Positions 17,165 through 27,726 of a stretch of DNA of 64,000 bases are shown here, piece after piece. Both the position numbers and the translations under genes were made by a program. Source of the DNA: Thermohalobaculum sp039513195 (GTDB lineage: Bacteria > Pseudomonadota > Alphaproteobacteria > Rhodobacterales > Rhodobacteraceae). How positions within the stretch are numbered: the stretch's first letter is position 1; each line of letters begins with the position of its first letter. The notes under the pieces were generated by a model, which did not search any database, had not been told where the DNA came from, and was given only the letters and a program-made list of their open reading frames with translations. The stretch is taken from contig JBCCRM010000016.1 in assembly GCA_039513195.1 (NCBI GenBank), positions 1 to 64,000 on the forward strand, read 5' to 3'.

Positions 17165-17671
17165 TCAGGCGGTGCCGCGATAAGGTTCGACATAGACAAG
17201 AGCCATGTCCCAGGGGAAGAAGATCCAGGTGTCCTGGCTCACCTCGGTGATATAGGTTTCGACCAGCGGCTTGCCTTTCGGCTTCGCATAGACGGCTGCG
17301 TAATGCGCGTGGGGATAGCGCGCACGGATCAGCTCGAAAGTGCGGCCCGTGTCGACCAGATCGTCCACGATCAGAACCCCTGCTCCGCTGCCAGCCAGCG
17401 CCTCGTTCGGCGTCTTCAGGATCTGAGCGGGCGCTTGGCTCTGATGGTCGTAGGACTTAACGCTGATCGTGTCGACGAGCCGGATGTTCAGCTCCCGGGC
17501 CACGATACAGGCTGGGACCATCCCGCCCCTTGTGACGGCAACCACAGCGCTCCATTGCCCCTCGGCCCCGGGACCCTGCCCGTCGAGCCGCCAGGCGAGG
17601 GCGCGGCTGTCGCGGTGCATCTGCTCCCACGAGACGTGAAAGCCCTTCTCATGCGGCAGTTTCTCGGTCAT
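17165..17671 (-). CDS. gpt: Xanthine-guanine phosphoribosyltransferase
   Basis: This 168-aa enzyme converts guanine, xanthine and, less well, hypoxanthine with PRPP into the corresponding nucleotides for purine salvage. The PRPP-binding motif VLIVDDLVDTGRT is at residues 99-111. The N-terminal SWEQMHRDSRALAWRL and the VAVTRGGMVPACIVARELNIR block are hallmarks of Gpt, as is the C-terminal WIFFPWDMA. The length is slightly above the E. coli enzyme. The ATG at 17671 has a GAGGGGCGAGG ribosome binding site. The parA-like gene ends 38 bases upstream on the same strand. Its nearness to a predicted nucleoside importer fits a salvage function. Confidence 0.95.
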   Translation of the reverse strand: MTEKLPHEKGFHVSWEQMHRDSRALAWRLDGQGPGAEGQWSAVVAVTRGGMVPACIVARELNIRLVDTISVKSYDHQSQAPAQILKTPNEALAGSGAGVLIVDDLVDTGRTFELIRARYPHAHYAAVYAKPKGKPLVETYITEVSQDTWIFFPWDMALVYVEPYRGTA

Positions 17672-17709
17672 GCCTCGCCCCTCGCGTCGTTCACCGGTGG
17701 GCTCCAGCA

Positions 17710-18363
17710 TTAGGCGTGGGCGACCACCGAGTCGAGGGCGCGGGCAAGGGTGCGGATTTCGTGGGCGGCGGGCGACCGGCCGGCGATCTCGGTCACGCCG
17801 GTGCCTGACATGAACGCCTCGCAGAACGCCAGGCGCGCCCCGATCCGGGTCGACATGACCGGCGCGCCAGAATTCAAAAGCTCGCCGGTCGCGCTGTCGA
17901 CCACGCGGCCCCGGGGCGGCACCCGGTTCAGAACGACGGCGTGGGGCAGCTTCTCGCGCCGAACCATGTCGAGCGTGTCTGCCGACGCCCAGATATCGGG
18001 CGCGGATGGCTGACAAGGGATCAGCGCAAACTGCGCCGTGCGCATGGCACCGCGCCCCACTGCACCGGCCGCGCCGGGAGAGTCGACCAAGACGAAATCC
18101 GCCTCCCTCGCGGCGTGCAGGATATCGGACCGGGCACGCCATTCCGTGCTGTCGACCAGGTCCAGATCCGTGGGCTTGATCGCACCGTTCTGTTTCGTGC
18201 GCACGCCGAACCAATCGGTGGTGGAGCGTTGCGGGTCGAGGTCGATAACCCGAACCCGATCGCCGGCCTGGCTCAGCGCCACCGCCAACTGCGTCACCAA
18301 TGTAGATTTACCCGCACCGCCCTTTTGCTGCGCAAACAGGATCACGCGGCCCTGGCTGGCCAT
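17710..18363 (-). CDS. ParA family ATPase
   Basis: This 217-aa protein has the deviant Walker A motif KGGAGKST at residues 14-21, followed by the A-prime-type segment VIDLDPQRST and the Walker B region FVLVDSPGA. These identify a ParA/MinD-superfamily ATPase. Members partition plasmids, chromosomes or protein complexes. No parB or centromere-like repeats are seen nearby and the protein lacks an N-terminal DNA-binding domain, so an orphan ParA with an unspecified cargo is most likely. It precedes gpt on the same strand. Confidence 0.88.
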   Translation of the reverse strand: MASQGRVILFAQQKGGAGKSTLVTQLAVALSQAGDRVRVIDLDPQRSTTDWFGVRTKQNGAIKPTDLDLVDSTEWRARSDILHAAREADFVLVDSPGAAGAVGRGAMRTAQFALIPCQPSAPDIWASADTLDMVRREKLPHAVVLNRVPPRGRVVDSATGELLNSGAPVMSTRIGARLAFCEAFMSGTGVTEIAGRSPAAHEIRTLARALDSVVAHA

Positions 18364-18477
18364 CCTGCACCCCTCCCCTTGCCATTTTGTCGCATGCTAG
18401 GCTGTGGGGCTGCGTCAGCCAAGACCGTTCGCTCGCCTCCGGCGTGTATTTTCGAGACGGGCCGCGGTTTGGACGGA

Positions 18478-21400
18478 TCACCCGCCGGGTTGGCTAGCGC
18501 CCTCTTCCTGGTGCCAGCCAGCGAACTTGCGGCAGGTCTCGCCGATCCAGCGGCAGACCACATAGAAGACCGGCGTGAAGATCAGACCGAAGACGGTGAC
18601 CCCAAGCATGCCGGAGAAGACGGCAGTGCCGAGCGCTTGGCGCATTTCCGCCCCCGGGCCGGTGGCGATGACCAGAGGTACGACGCCGAGAATGAAGGAG
18701 AACGCCGTCATCAGGATCGGGCGGAGGCGGAGGCGGGCGGCATCGACCGCCGCCTCGACCCGCGAGAGGCCACGGTCCTCACCCTGCCGAGCAAACTCGA
18801 CGATCAGAATCGCGTTCTTCGCCGATAGCCCGACCAGCACCACCAAGCCAATCTGCGTCAGGATGTTGTTGTCCATATCCCGCAGCAACACCCCGGTTAT
18901 CGCCGCCAACAGGCTCATCGGAACGATCAGGATGACAGCCAGCGGCAACAGCCAGCTCTCGTACTGCGCGGCCAACAGAAGAAAGACGAACACAACCGCC
19001 AGGATGAAGACATAGATCGCCGTATCACCAGCCAGCTTCTCCTGCAGCGCCAGCTCGGTCCACTCATAGCCGAAGCCCGAGGGGAGCTGCTGGTCGGCCA
19101 GCGCCTCCATGCTCGCAATCGCCTGGCCGGTGGAAACAAAAGGCGCAGTCGAGCCCTGTATCGCTGCCGCCGGGAACAGATTGTAGCGCGCAACCCGATA
19201 CGGCCCGGTGACATCGGTAAAGGTCGCGATGGAGCCGATGGGCGTCATCTCCCCTTCTTCCGACCGGGTCCGCAACCGCGCAATGTCGTCCGGTGTGTCG
19301 CGGAACTGACCGTCCGCCTGCACGGTAAGCCGATAGGTCCGTCCGAGGAAATTGAAGTCGTTCACGAAGCTCGAGCCGAGATAGACCTCCAGCGTCTCGT
19401 TCACCAACGCGGGCGAGACACCGATCTGCTCCGCCTTCACCCGGTCGATATCGGCGAAGATCTTCGGCGTTTTGGTGTTGAAGAGGGTGAAGACCCCGGC
19501 CAGCTCCTCCTGCTGATTGCCGGCAATCATCATGCCGAACGCAGCCTCCTCCAGATCCGCGAGGCCGCGCCCGCGCTGGTCCTGAATGTAGATCTTCCAG
19601 CCGCCGCCGGTACCGATCCCGCGCACGGGAGGCGGTTGGAGAAGGAAGATATTCGCCTCCTTGATGCTGAAGAGCTGCTGCTGCAACTCGCCCAGGATCC
19701 GGTTGGCGGAGAGGCCCTGTTCCGCGCGCCACCCGGCATCTTTCATGGGCACGAAGATCGCGGCGGCATTCGGCGCATTGGTGAAGGTCGCGCCATCGAG
19801 CCCGACGATGCCCACGGTATGGGCCACGCCCTCATGCTGCGCGATGATGTCCGAGGCGCGCTGGACCACCGCATCGGTGCGGCTGAGGGCAGCGCCGGGG
19901 GGCAGCTGCACCACGGTGATCAGATAGCCCTGGTCTTGTTCTGGGATGAAACCCGTGGGAGCAGCGGCGAACCGATCGACCGTCAAAAACAGCAGCCCGC
20001 CATAGATCAGCAGCATCACCACGCTAGCCCGTAGCGCGCCTTTCACGACGGTCGCGTAGCCGCCTTCGAGCCGCGAGAAGACCCAGTTGAAGCCGCGCCC
20101 GAACAGCGCAAAAGGCAGCGTGATCAACGACCAAAGCTTGTCGAACAGCCCCTGCCCCGGTCCGTCTGTCTTTGGCCGCATGATCAGTGCCGCCAACGCC
20201 GGCGAGAGGGTCAGCGACACCACCGTCGAGATGGCGGTCGATGCCGCGATTGTCAGCGCGAATTGCTGGAAGAACTGCCCCGTAATCCCGGTGAGCGCGG
20301 CGACCGGGATGAACACCGCCAGCATCACCAAACTGGTTGCCACGAGAGCGGTGCCAACCTCGTCCATGGTCCTTCGCGAAGCCTCGCGTGGCGACATCCC
20401 CTCGGCCAAATAGCGTTCAATATTCTCGACCACGACGATGGCGTCATCGACCACGATGCCGATGGCGAGCACCAAGCCAAACAGCGACAGATTGTTCAGC
20501 GAAAAGCCGAAAAGCTGCATGAAGACAAAGGTGCCGATCAGCGAGACCGGTATGGCGATCACCGGGATGAGCGCTGTGCGGAGCGACTGAAGGAAGATGA
20601 CGATCACCAGAGTGACCAACGCGACCGCCTCGAACAGCGTCTGATAGACGGCGTCGATCGATTCCGCGATGAACTCGGTGGGATTGTAGACGATGGTGAA
20701 TTCAACGCCGGGCGGGAACCCCTCCGACAGCGCCTCCATCGTCGCAATCACCTCGTCCGCCGTCTCCAAAGCGTTGGAGCCGGGACGCTGAAAAATCCCG
20801 ATCGGCAGCGCCGTCGTATTGTCGAGATAGCCGTTGATCGCGTAGTCCTGCGCGCCGAGCTCAACACGGCCGATATCGCGGACCCGGACCAGCCCATCAT
20901 TTGGGCCGGTAGCGACCACGATGTCCTCGAAGTCCTCGGGCGTCAGCAGCCGGCCCTGGGTCTGCACCTGAAGCTCATAGGCGGACTGTTCCGGCACTGG
21001 AAGGCGGTTCACCGTGCCGGACGCCACCTGCACATTGTTTGCGGCCAACGCAGCGACCACCTCGCCGGCGGTCAGATTGCGGGCGGCGACCAGGGTGGGG
21101 TCGAGCCAAACCCGCATAGAATAAGCGCGTTCGGCAAAGATCGTCGCCTGTCCGACGCCGTCGATGCGCGCCAAACGGTCGACGATCTGCGTGCGCGCGT
21201 AGTTCGAGATATAGAGCTGGTCACGGCTCGCATCCGGGCTGAGGACATGGATTACCATCATCATGTCCGGCGACGATTTCTCGGTGGTCACGCCCAGCCG
21301 GCGCACCTCCTCCGGCAGCCGCGGTTCGGCCGCAGAGACGCGGTTCTGCACCAGCACATTCGCCACATCGATATCGGTGCCGAGCGCAAAGGTGATCGTG

Positions 21401-21678
21401 AGGGTCATCGATCCGTCGCCGGTCGACTGGCTGAGCATATAGAGCATGCCCTCGACGCCGTTGATCTCCTGCTCCAGGGGCGCGGCGACTGTGTCGGCAA
21501 TGGTCTCGGCCGAGGCGCCCGGATAGGACGCGCTGACCTGGATCGTAGGCGGCGCGATCTCGGGATACTGTGCAACCGGTAGCGTGAAGTAGCTGACCAG
21601 ACCGGTGATCACCAGAATGACAGAGAGCACCGTCGCGAAGATGGGCCGATCGATGAAGAACCTTGAAAAGGCCCCCAT
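18478..21678 (-). CDS. RND efflux transporter, HAE1 (AcrB-like) family permease
   Basis: This 1066-aa inner-membrane protein is the proton-driven pump of a tripartite multidrug efflux system. It begins MGAFSRFFIDRPIFATVLSV, the standard family N-terminus. The fourth membrane segment contains GIVVDDAIVVVENIER, which carries the paired aspartates used in proton relay. Large periplasmic loops and the second-half repeat (PLALIV-type segment, then GLSAKNAILIVEFARQ) are present, and length matches AcrB. It starts one base after the adaptor gene stop, so the two are surely translated together. No outer-membrane TolC-like gene is in the window. Confidence 0.96.
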   Translation of the reverse strand: MGAFSRFFIDRPIFATVLSVILVITGLVSYFTLPVAQYPEIAPPTIQVSASYPGASAETIADTVAAPLEQEINGVEGMLYMLSQSTGDGSMTLTITFALGTDIDVANVLVQNRVSAAEPRLPEEVRRLGVTTEKSSPDMMMVIHVLSPDASRDQLYISNYARTQIVDRLARIDGVGQATIFAERAYSMRVWLDPTLVAARNLTAGEVVAALAANNVQVASGTVNRLPVPEQSAYELQVQTQGRLLTPEDFEDIVVATGPNDGLVRVRDIGRVELGAQDYAINGYLDNTTALPIGIFQRPGSNALETADEVIATMEALSEGFPPGVEFTIVYNPTEFIAESIDAVYQTLFEAVALVTLVIVIFLQSLRTALIPVIAIPVSLIGTFVFMQLFGFSLNNLSLFGLVLAIGIVVDDAIVVVENIERYLAEGMSPREASRRTMDEVGTALVATSLVMLAVFIPVAALTGITGQFFQQFALTIAASTAISTVVSLTLSPALAALIMRPKTDGPGQGLFDKLWSLITLPFALFGRGFNWVFSRLEGGYATVVKGALRASVVMLLIYGGLLFLTVDRFAAAPTGFIPEQDQGYLITVVQLPPGAALSRTDAVVQRASDIIAQHEGVAHTVGIVGLDGATFTNAPNAAAIFVPMKDAGWRAEQGLSANRILGELQQQLFSIKEANIFLLQPPPVRGIGTGGGWKIYIQDQRGRGLADLEEAAFGMMIAGNQQEELAGVFTLFNTKTPKIFADIDRVKAEQIGVSPALVNETLEVYLGSSFVNDFNFLGRTYRLTVQADGQFRDTPDDIARLRTRSEEGEMTPIGSIATFTDVTGPYRVARYNLFPAAAIQGSTAPFVSTGQAIASMEALADQQLPSGFGYEWTELALQEKLAGDTAIYVFILAVVFVFLLLAAQYESWLLPLAVILIVPMSLLAAITGVLLRDMDNNILTQIGLVVLVGLSAKNAILIVEFARQGEDRGLSRVEAAVDAARLRLRPILMTAFSFILGVVPLVIATGPGAEMRQALGTAVFSGMLGVTVFGLIFTPVFYVVCRWIGETCRKFAGWHQEEGASQPGG

Positions 21679-21679
21679 C

Positions 21680-22819
21680 TCAGCTGCCCTGGAAGGTCAG
21701 CGTGACCGTCTCCGCCGCAACCTTCTGCCCCGGCCGCGCCCGCTGCACCCCGTTCACGACCACAGTATCGTCGGGCGATATGCCAGACTTAATTACCCGG
21801 AGGCCGCGATGCAGCGCCCCCAGCTCCACCGGACGCGGGCTGACCATCCCCTCCGCATCGACGGTCATTACAATCTTGCGGTCCTGGTCGGACAAAACCG
21901 CCTCGTCCGGGATGAGCACCGCTTCGTATTCTGGCGATCCCGGAACACGCATCCGGCCGAAGACCCCGGGCAGCAGGTACCGCTCCGGGTTCGGCACCTC
22001 CGCCCGGGCCGTGATGGTGCCGGAATTCGGGTCCAACTCATTGGCCACAAACTCGATCACGCCCTGATGAACGAAGTCATCCTCGTCCATCAGGCGGATC
22101 GCAACCTCGGTCTGACCATCGCGGGCTGATTGCCGCGCCCCCGAGGCGGCCAGCCGGACGTAGCGCAGGTAATCCGCCTCGGACGCGGTGGCGAGGAAGA
22201 AGATCGGGTCGGTCCGCAACAGGGTCGCCAACAAAGAGCTGTCCATTGAGCCGCCGAGGACCAGATTTCCCGGATCGATTTCAGTGTCGGAGATTCGACC
22301 GGTAAACGGTGCGCGTATCTCCGTAAAATCGAGATCGAGCTTCGCCGAGGCCAGATCCGCCTCTGCGATGCCGAGCTGCGCGTCGGCACGGCTCAGCTCG
22401 GCCCGCGTACGATCCACATCCTGCTCGGTCCCAACATTCCGCTCCGCCAATTGTACGGCGCGCTGCTCCTCAATCTCGGCAAGCTCCAGATCCGCCTCGG
22501 CGGCCGCGACACTAGCCTCGGCCCGGCGCAAAGCGTTCAGAAAGGGCCGTTGGTCGATGACGAAGAGGAGGTCGCCCTCATTGACGATATCCCCTTCCTC
22601 GAACACGACTTTGTCGAGATAGCCGGAGACGCGGGCCCGGATCTCGACCCGCTCGACCGCCTCGAAGCGGCCGGTGTAGATATCGTAGTCCACCACAGTG
22701 TCGGTGAGAGGTTGCGCCACATCCACAGGCATCGGGCCGCCCTGACCTCGGGCCGCCTCGCTCCCGAGCGAGACAGCCGCCAGAAGGCAAAGCATCTTCG
22801 CGATGATCGGTGACCGCAT
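21680..22819 (-). CDS. RND efflux periplasmic adaptor (membrane fusion protein)
   Basis: This 379-aa protein links the RND pump to an outer-membrane channel. An N-terminal signal peptide (MRSPIIAKMLCLLAAVSLGSE) is followed by a lipoyl-like half-motif VEIRARVSGYLDKVVFEEGD, a long coiled-coil hairpin (about residues 95-165), the second lipoyl half TEIRAPFTGRISDTEI and a beta-barrel domain. These are in the usual order for AcrA-like proteins. There is no lipobox cysteine at the signal peptide end. It immediately precedes the pump gene. Confidence 0.95.
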   Translation of the reverse strand: MRSPIIAKMLCLLAAVSLGSEAARGQGGPMPVDVAQPLTDTVVDYDIYTGRFEAVERVEIRARVSGYLDKVVFEEGDIVNEGDLLFVIDQRPFLNALRRAEASVAAAEADLELAEIEEQRAVQLAERNVGTEQDVDRTRAELSRADAQLGIAEADLASAKLDLDFTEIRAPFTGRISDTEIDPGNLVLGGSMDSSLLATLLRTDPIFFLATASEADYLRYVRLAASGARQSARDGQTEVAIRLMDEDDFVHQGVIEFVANELDPNSGTITARAEVPNPERYLLPGVFGRMRVPGSPEYEAVLIPDEAVLSDQDRKIVMTVDAEGMVSPRPVELGALHRGLRVIKSGISPDDTVVVNGVQRARPGQKVAAETVTLTFQGS

Positions 22820-22938
22820 GTCTGTCGCCTCCTGTCCTCAACGGGCCCGTCGTCTCTGAGCTACCCCCGCCGGAAGGAGCGATCAACCGCGCGTTTGCAA
22901 CTGACGCAACAAACCGACGAAGGGTCCAAACGCCCGGC

Positions 22939-25900
22939 TCAGAAATCCTTTCGCCATCCCAAACCGATGGCCGTGCCGGCGTCTTGGCCGAATTCCCCGT
23001 CGACGGTAAAATCATCGAAGACATCGACCTCGACCTCGATCGATGCGGACCCGCCGTCGATCGGCTGCTTGACACCAACGAACACCCCGTCGGAGACGTT
23101 TTTGCCCACCGTGACCGCCGTACCGCCGCCAGTATCGTCGAGCCGCAGAACATCGACACCCGTTGCCCCGCGCACCTGATCGAAGGTGCCGCCAGAGCCG
23201 TCGAGCAAAGTCGCCACGGCATTTGCCAACTGGATCGCTTCGGTCGGGGACAGGCTCTGACGCGAACGGTTGAACAGCGTGCGGGGGAGCACCTCCTCCT
23301 CCGGGACTTGCGGGTCCCCGGCAAACACGATCTCGGGGTCGGAGGCCGGCCCTGTCACCTGAATGCGCCCAATGAACCCCTCTCTCTCATGAGCCAGGGA
23401 GACGTTGACCCGCGGATCGGGCGGCGCAGCGCCGGAGAAGACGACATCGCCAGTCTCTAGATCGAAGACCCGGCCGAGCACCTCGAGCTGCCCGCGGCGT
23501 TTCTCGACGCTGCCGGTAATCTCCGGGGCCGCTGCGGTGTTGGAGACATCGAGCGCGATCTGCCATTCGCTGTCGAGCCCACGGCCACGGATAAATACAT
23601 TCCCGGGAGCCCTGATCTGGATGTCCAGCGGGACGTTGGTCCCAGCGGGTTCCTCCGGTTCCGGTTCCGGCGCGCCCTTAATGCGCACCTCGCCCAGATC
23701 CGCTAGCGATGGCGGTGTGGCGTTGACGAGCCGAAGCTCCGCCCGGTCGATGGTTACCACCCCGGCAACCGAGGGTCCGGCAAGCGGCCCGGCCACGGTC
23801 ATGTCGGCGCTGATCTGCGCGCGCACATCGTCACGCCGGACCAGTACCGCCTCCCGCACTGTGGCGGTCGCATCGATATCTTCAGGATCGAGGGAAACTT
23901 CTGCTACAACAGTGCCCTCAGCACCATCTCTTGCGTTGAGGTTGAGGATGATCCCACCGGCCCCGTCAAGGCGGGAGCCGACTGTTAAATCGGTCAGGAT
24001 AGTGCCGGTTTCCAGGTTCTGATACTGCCCCTCCGCCAAGGCGACCGACCCTCCGAATTGCGGCGTATCAAGCGGTCCTTGCAGCCTAAGATCGAGGTCC
24101 AGCATGCCGTCGAGGACATGATCAGGCGCTGGCACCAGCACCCAAAGCTCGCCGACATCGCCCACCCAGGAGAGTGCGCCATCGATCTCCGCCCCGGACG
24201 GTATGGTGGGGACCGGCCCAGCAGAGGGGCGGAGCGGCAGCGCGGCACTGAGGCGGAAGGGATCGCCGAACGGGCCCGAAAGCGCCCCCTCGCCGGTGGC
24301 CCGACGACCGTCCCACCCGGCATCGAGATCCACGGCAATGGCACCGATCTCGGCCAACGCATCCTTGAAGGTGAGTTCCCGGGCCGTCAGATCCAGATCG
24401 GCCCGAGCGCCCGCGGCCCGTGTGTCGAAGACAGCCGTCAGATCCAGGCTGCCGGCGGCGAGGGGCGTCTCTGCAACCACATCGAGGGCCGAGAGATCCG
24501 GCATCGCCAGGCGAAGATCGCCGGCGACCCCATCGCCGTGGAGTGCGGCGTCGCCGGTCAGCCCGCCGCCGGGGATCGAGAGATCGAGGCCCTGGATCGT
24601 CGTCGCCTCTCCCGCAATGCGGATTTGCAGCACCCGGTTCAGCGCGGCAACCGCGCCGCCCCATGCCGCCCGCAAGGCTGTGATGTCGATGGCGGGCGCT
24701 TCTCCCGCTACATCCGCCTTGGCGGTCATGCGGGCGGAGACCGGACGCTCGGCAGCCTGGCCGTCAGTTGAGAACGACATTTCCAACGCCGAGAGCGGGC
24801 CATCCAGATCTGCCCGAACAGTAGACAGGCTGGCGCCCTCCGCCGAAACAGCCCCGGTCCGGAGCGCCACGTCCAGGACTGGGCGGCCAAGCGCGTCGGC
24901 GGCCTTTGCGTCGAGCCGGATGCTGCGGACCGTCGCAGCCTCCGCCCTCGCGGTCGGAATGGTCAGCACCGCCTCGGCATTGGCGCGGTCCCCCGCTTGG
25001 ATCAGGGCACCGCTGAGGTCGGCCCGTGGGATCAAGACGCCAGCAGCATCGATCTCGGCAATCGCGATCTGCGCCTTGCCCGCCGGCGCGTCGAGGAGAT
25101 CCGCGCCCTCCGCGACACCGCGGATCGATGCGACACGCGCTGCCTCAGCGGCCTCAATCTCCTCGACCACAAAGGCCAGCGCCACCCCGGGACTGGAGAC
25201 GATGGTCGCGAGATCAGCGGATAAATCGACCGACTTGACCGTTGCTTGCGGGTGATCGAGATCGGCCATCAGCGCCGTGACCCGACCGCCGGGATCGCCA
25301 AGCGCATCGGCGATCTCCGCCCGGCCGGTGACCGACCTGATCACGGCATCGGCGGCAGCGATCCCACCGATGCGGTAATCCGCGACGGCCTGCGCCGTGG
25401 AGCCAAGCCCAGTGGCGCTGGCGTCGACCTCCACGGACGCAACGGCCGCCTGGGGATGCAGAATGTCGGAGACGCGCAGCGCCAGATCCGCTGCGGGATC
25501 GCCGAGGGCATCGCGGATGCTCGCGGTGCCGCCGACTGTTGCAACCTGAACCTCTGCCGCCGATACCGAGATATCGCTTAGGGTGAATCGGGCCTGACCG
25601 GCTGGCGCCGTGCCCAGATTCGTGCCCTCGGCGTCGATCCGGCCATTGGCCAACGCGCCCTCCGGATGCTGGACCCCGGCAATCTCGATCGCAAGATCGG
25701 CGGCCGCAGCCCCCAGGGCATCCCGCACATCGCCGGTGACCGAGAGGCGGTCTAGCGTTGCCTCGAACCCCGCAAGTCCCTGCCCCTGCAAATCTAGGCC
25801 AACCTGCTGCTGCCCCTCCGCCGCAGCGAGATCCACCCGACCGCCAAGCCGACCGGTTATCCGAGTGCCGGCCAGATCCGACAGAGAGGCAAGATCAGGC

Positions 25901-27726
25901 GCATCGAGCACCACCGACCCCTCTGTGAGCTGCGTGTCGAGATCCACATCGACCTCTCCATCGACCGCGACATCCAACGCCCGAACCAGCATTTCGCTGA
26001 GCGACAAGGTCCGGCCCGCGACCCGGAAATCGGTGGAAATCTCGGCCGGTCCATAGGGCGACCCAGATGCCGACATCTCTGCGCGACCAAAAGGCTCTGG
26101 CGCCGCGGTCACGTCGTGTATCAGCGCCATGCGGCCAAACGCATCGCCCTGGAAGGACAGCGCCTCCAGCGCTGCCTCGCCGGTCAGGCGCACCGCATCG
26201 AACGGCCCCTCAACCCGGCCGCTGACCGCGACGCGCCCAGCGGCGTCCTGGTCATAGGCCGCGGCGATGGGGCGGAGATCCGGGGTCGTCAGGCTGTAGT
26301 CGAAGGCCGCCTGCTGGGCGCCGGTATCCGCCCGGCCGGCAGCATCCAGGGTCAGGAGAGGACCGTCGAGACCCAGCCGCGCCAAGTCGAGAACCCCGTC
26401 CTCGAACCCACCGGTCAGGACAAGCCGCGGGTCTCCTAAAAGATCCGGCCCGATCCGGTCGAGGCGCAGGCCCAAGGTGTCGCCGGCGAGGTCGAAGCCG
26501 ATCCGGCTGGCCACTTTCTCGACGGTGAGCGCGAGACGCGCCTCGCGAATGTCCACGGGATCGGTCGTCAGGGCGTCGAGGCTGAGCGTCCCCACGGCGC
26601 GCAGATCGCCCTCGGTCCCGGTCACATTGCCCTCGAAGCCGAACCCATCGAATTCCAGCCCCTCAATCAAACCCGCCAGCGCCGGCTCTCCACGCAGAGA
26701 AACCGCCAGGTCGGCGGTTTGCGTCGGGCGCTCATAGGTTCCCTCAGCCGTCGCGGAAACGGCGGGCGAGGTGATCCACCCCTCCTCGACCTGGACGAGA
26801 CCGTCCTCCCCCTCCGCCACGCGGAGCGCCAGTTCTGCCTTCGGCGCGAGCGCGGTGCGCAGCGCGGGGGAGAGCGCTTCCTCGGGCGTGACGGCGAGGC
26901 GAAGATCCACCTCTATCGCGTCCTCCAGATCCAGGACCAAGCCGCCACTGGCAGCAAGCATCCCTTCGGTCCGCGCATCGAGATCCAGGCGCCAATTGCT
27001 GAGCGGCCCATCAGCGGCAATGTTGACGGTACTCGCGCTCTCCGCCGGGAGGCTCAGGAGTTCGGCGACCAAGCCCCCTGCAGCCTCCTGCGCCTCCAGG
27101 GTCAACTTGAAGCTGTTCGCCTCGAAACTCCGCAAGTAGTCGAGCAGGATATCCCCCGCCACCGCATCCGTGCGCGTGAGCTCAAAGCGCAACGACTGCT
27201 CATCCCCCTCATCGACCAGCCGACCCTTCGCGTCGAAGGCAAGGCTTTGACCGGCAATTACACCTTCTGCCACGGCGACGCGATCGAGCCGCATCTCATC
27301 CACGCGCACGGTCAGGGGCGCCCGAGGCCATTCTAGGGAGAAGCCCTCGTCCTCGACCTCTCCGTCCTCTTTCGCTTCGGGTGCGCCGCCGGTCGGTGCG
27401 CGCAGGACCTCTACCCCAGTGCCGACGAGACTGGTGATCTCCAGCTCGCCGAGCAGAATGCGGGAGGCATTCCAGGACAGCGCCACGCTCTCGACCCTGA
27501 GCCAGACACCGTCAGCATCGGCGACCGCCAGGCCGATCAGGCTGGTCACCCCGTCCTCCGGCTCCTCGACCCCCTCGGCGGTGATTTCCAACTCGCCCGG
27601 CACGCTGATCTGCTCCAAGGCGAACTGCACCAGCGAGTTTTTTAGGCCAAGCAACGAGATACTCGCCGAGCCGGGCAGAGGCAGGGCCAAGGCAAAGAGG
27701 AAACTGAGGGCAAGGATCCGGTGCAT
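22939..27726 (-). CDS. tamB: Translocation and assembly module protein TamB
   Basis: This 1595-aa protein is the inner-membrane-anchored partner of TamA. TamB-type proteins span the periplasm as a long beta-taco and have been implicated in autotransporter assembly and phospholipid transport. An N-terminal hydrophobic anchor (ILALSFLFALALPLPGSASI) is followed by more than 1200 residues of repeating beta-strand, Ala/Asp/Leu-rich sequence. The C-terminal DUF490 region ends with VSDGVFVGVKQPIDGGSASIE and DGEFGQDAGTAIGLGWRKDF, a typical TamB finish. Its ATG overlaps the tamA stop codon (TGATG), so the pair is co-translated. Confidence 0.95.
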   Translation of the reverse strand: MHRILALSFLFALALPLPGSASISLLGLKNSLVQFALEQISVPGELEITAEGVEEPEDGVTSLIGLAVADADGVWLRVESVALSWNASRILLGELEITSLVGTGVEVLRAPTGGAPEAKEDGEVEDEGFSLEWPRAPLTVRVDEMRLDRVAVAEGVIAGQSLAFDAKGRLVDEGDEQSLRFELTRTDAVAGDILLDYLRSFEANSFKLTLEAQEAAGGLVAELLSLPAESASTVNIAADGPLSNWRLDLDARTEGMLAASGGLVLDLEDAIEVDLRLAVTPEEALSPALRTALAPKAELALRVAEGEDGLVQVEEGWITSPAVSATAEGTYERPTQTADLAVSLRGEPALAGLIEGLEFDGFGFEGNVTGTEGDLRAVGTLSLDALTTDPVDIREARLALTVEKVASRIGFDLAGDTLGLRLDRIGPDLLGDPRLVLTGGFEDGVLDLARLGLDGPLLTLDAAGRADTGAQQAAFDYSLTTPDLRPIAAAYDQDAAGRVAVSGRVEGPFDAVRLTGEAALEALSFQGDAFGRMALIHDVTAAPEPFGRAEMSASGSPYGPAEISTDFRVAGRTLSLSEMLVRALDVAVDGEVDVDLDTQLTEGSVVLDAPDLASLSDLAGTRITGRLGGRVDLAAAEGQQQVGLDLQGQGLAGFEATLDRLSVTGDVRDALGAAAADLAIEIAGVQHPEGALANGRIDAEGTNLGTAPAGQARFTLSDISVSAAEVQVATVGGTASIRDALGDPAADLALRVSDILHPQAAVASVEVDASATGLGSTAQAVADYRIGGIAAADAVIRSVTGRAEIADALGDPGGRVTALMADLDHPQATVKSVDLSADLATIVSSPGVALAFVVEEIEAAEAARVASIRGVAEGADLLDAPAGKAQIAIAEIDAAGVLIPRADLSGALIQAGDRANAEAVLTIPTARAEAATVRSIRLDAKAADALGRPVLDVALRTGAVSAEGASLSTVRADLDGPLSALEMSFSTDGQAAERPVSARMTAKADVAGEAPAIDITALRAAWGGAVAALNRVLQIRIAGEATTIQGLDLSIPGGGLTGDAALHGDGVAGDLRLAMPDLSALDVVAETPLAAGSLDLTAVFDTRAAGARADLDLTARELTFKDALAEIGAIAVDLDAGWDGRRATGEGALSGPFGDPFRLSAALPLRPSAGPVPTIPSGAEIDGALSWVGDVGELWVLVPAPDHVLDGMLDLDLRLQGPLDTPQFGGSVALAEGQYQNLETGTILTDLTVGSRLDGAGGIILNLNARDGAEGTVVAEVSLDPEDIDATATVREAVLVRRDDVRAQISADMTVAGPLAGPSVAGVVTIDRAELRLVNATPPSLADLGEVRIKGAPEPEPEEPAGTNVPLDIQIRAPGNVFIRGRGLDSEWQIALDVSNTAAAPEITGSVEKRRGQLEVLGRVFDLETGDVVFSGAAPPDPRVNVSLAHEREGFIGRIQVTGPASDPEIVFAGDPQVPEEEVLPRTLFNRSRQSLSPTEAIQLANAVATLLDGSGGTFDQVRGATGVDVLRLDDTGGGTAVTVGKNVSDGVFVGVKQPIDGGSASIEVEVDVFDDFTVDGEFGQDAGTAIGLGWRKDF

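Noticed and set aside
17672..18214. Upstream extension of the gpt frame to 18214
   Set aside because: It overlaps the parA-like gene in another frame and has no family similarity; the ATG at 17671 with a good ribosome binding site gives a normal Gpt length.
17710..18363. ParA-like gene as a sign of an integrated plasmid
   Set aside because: No parB, replication gene or partition repeats are nearby; orphan ParA genes are common on chromosomes.
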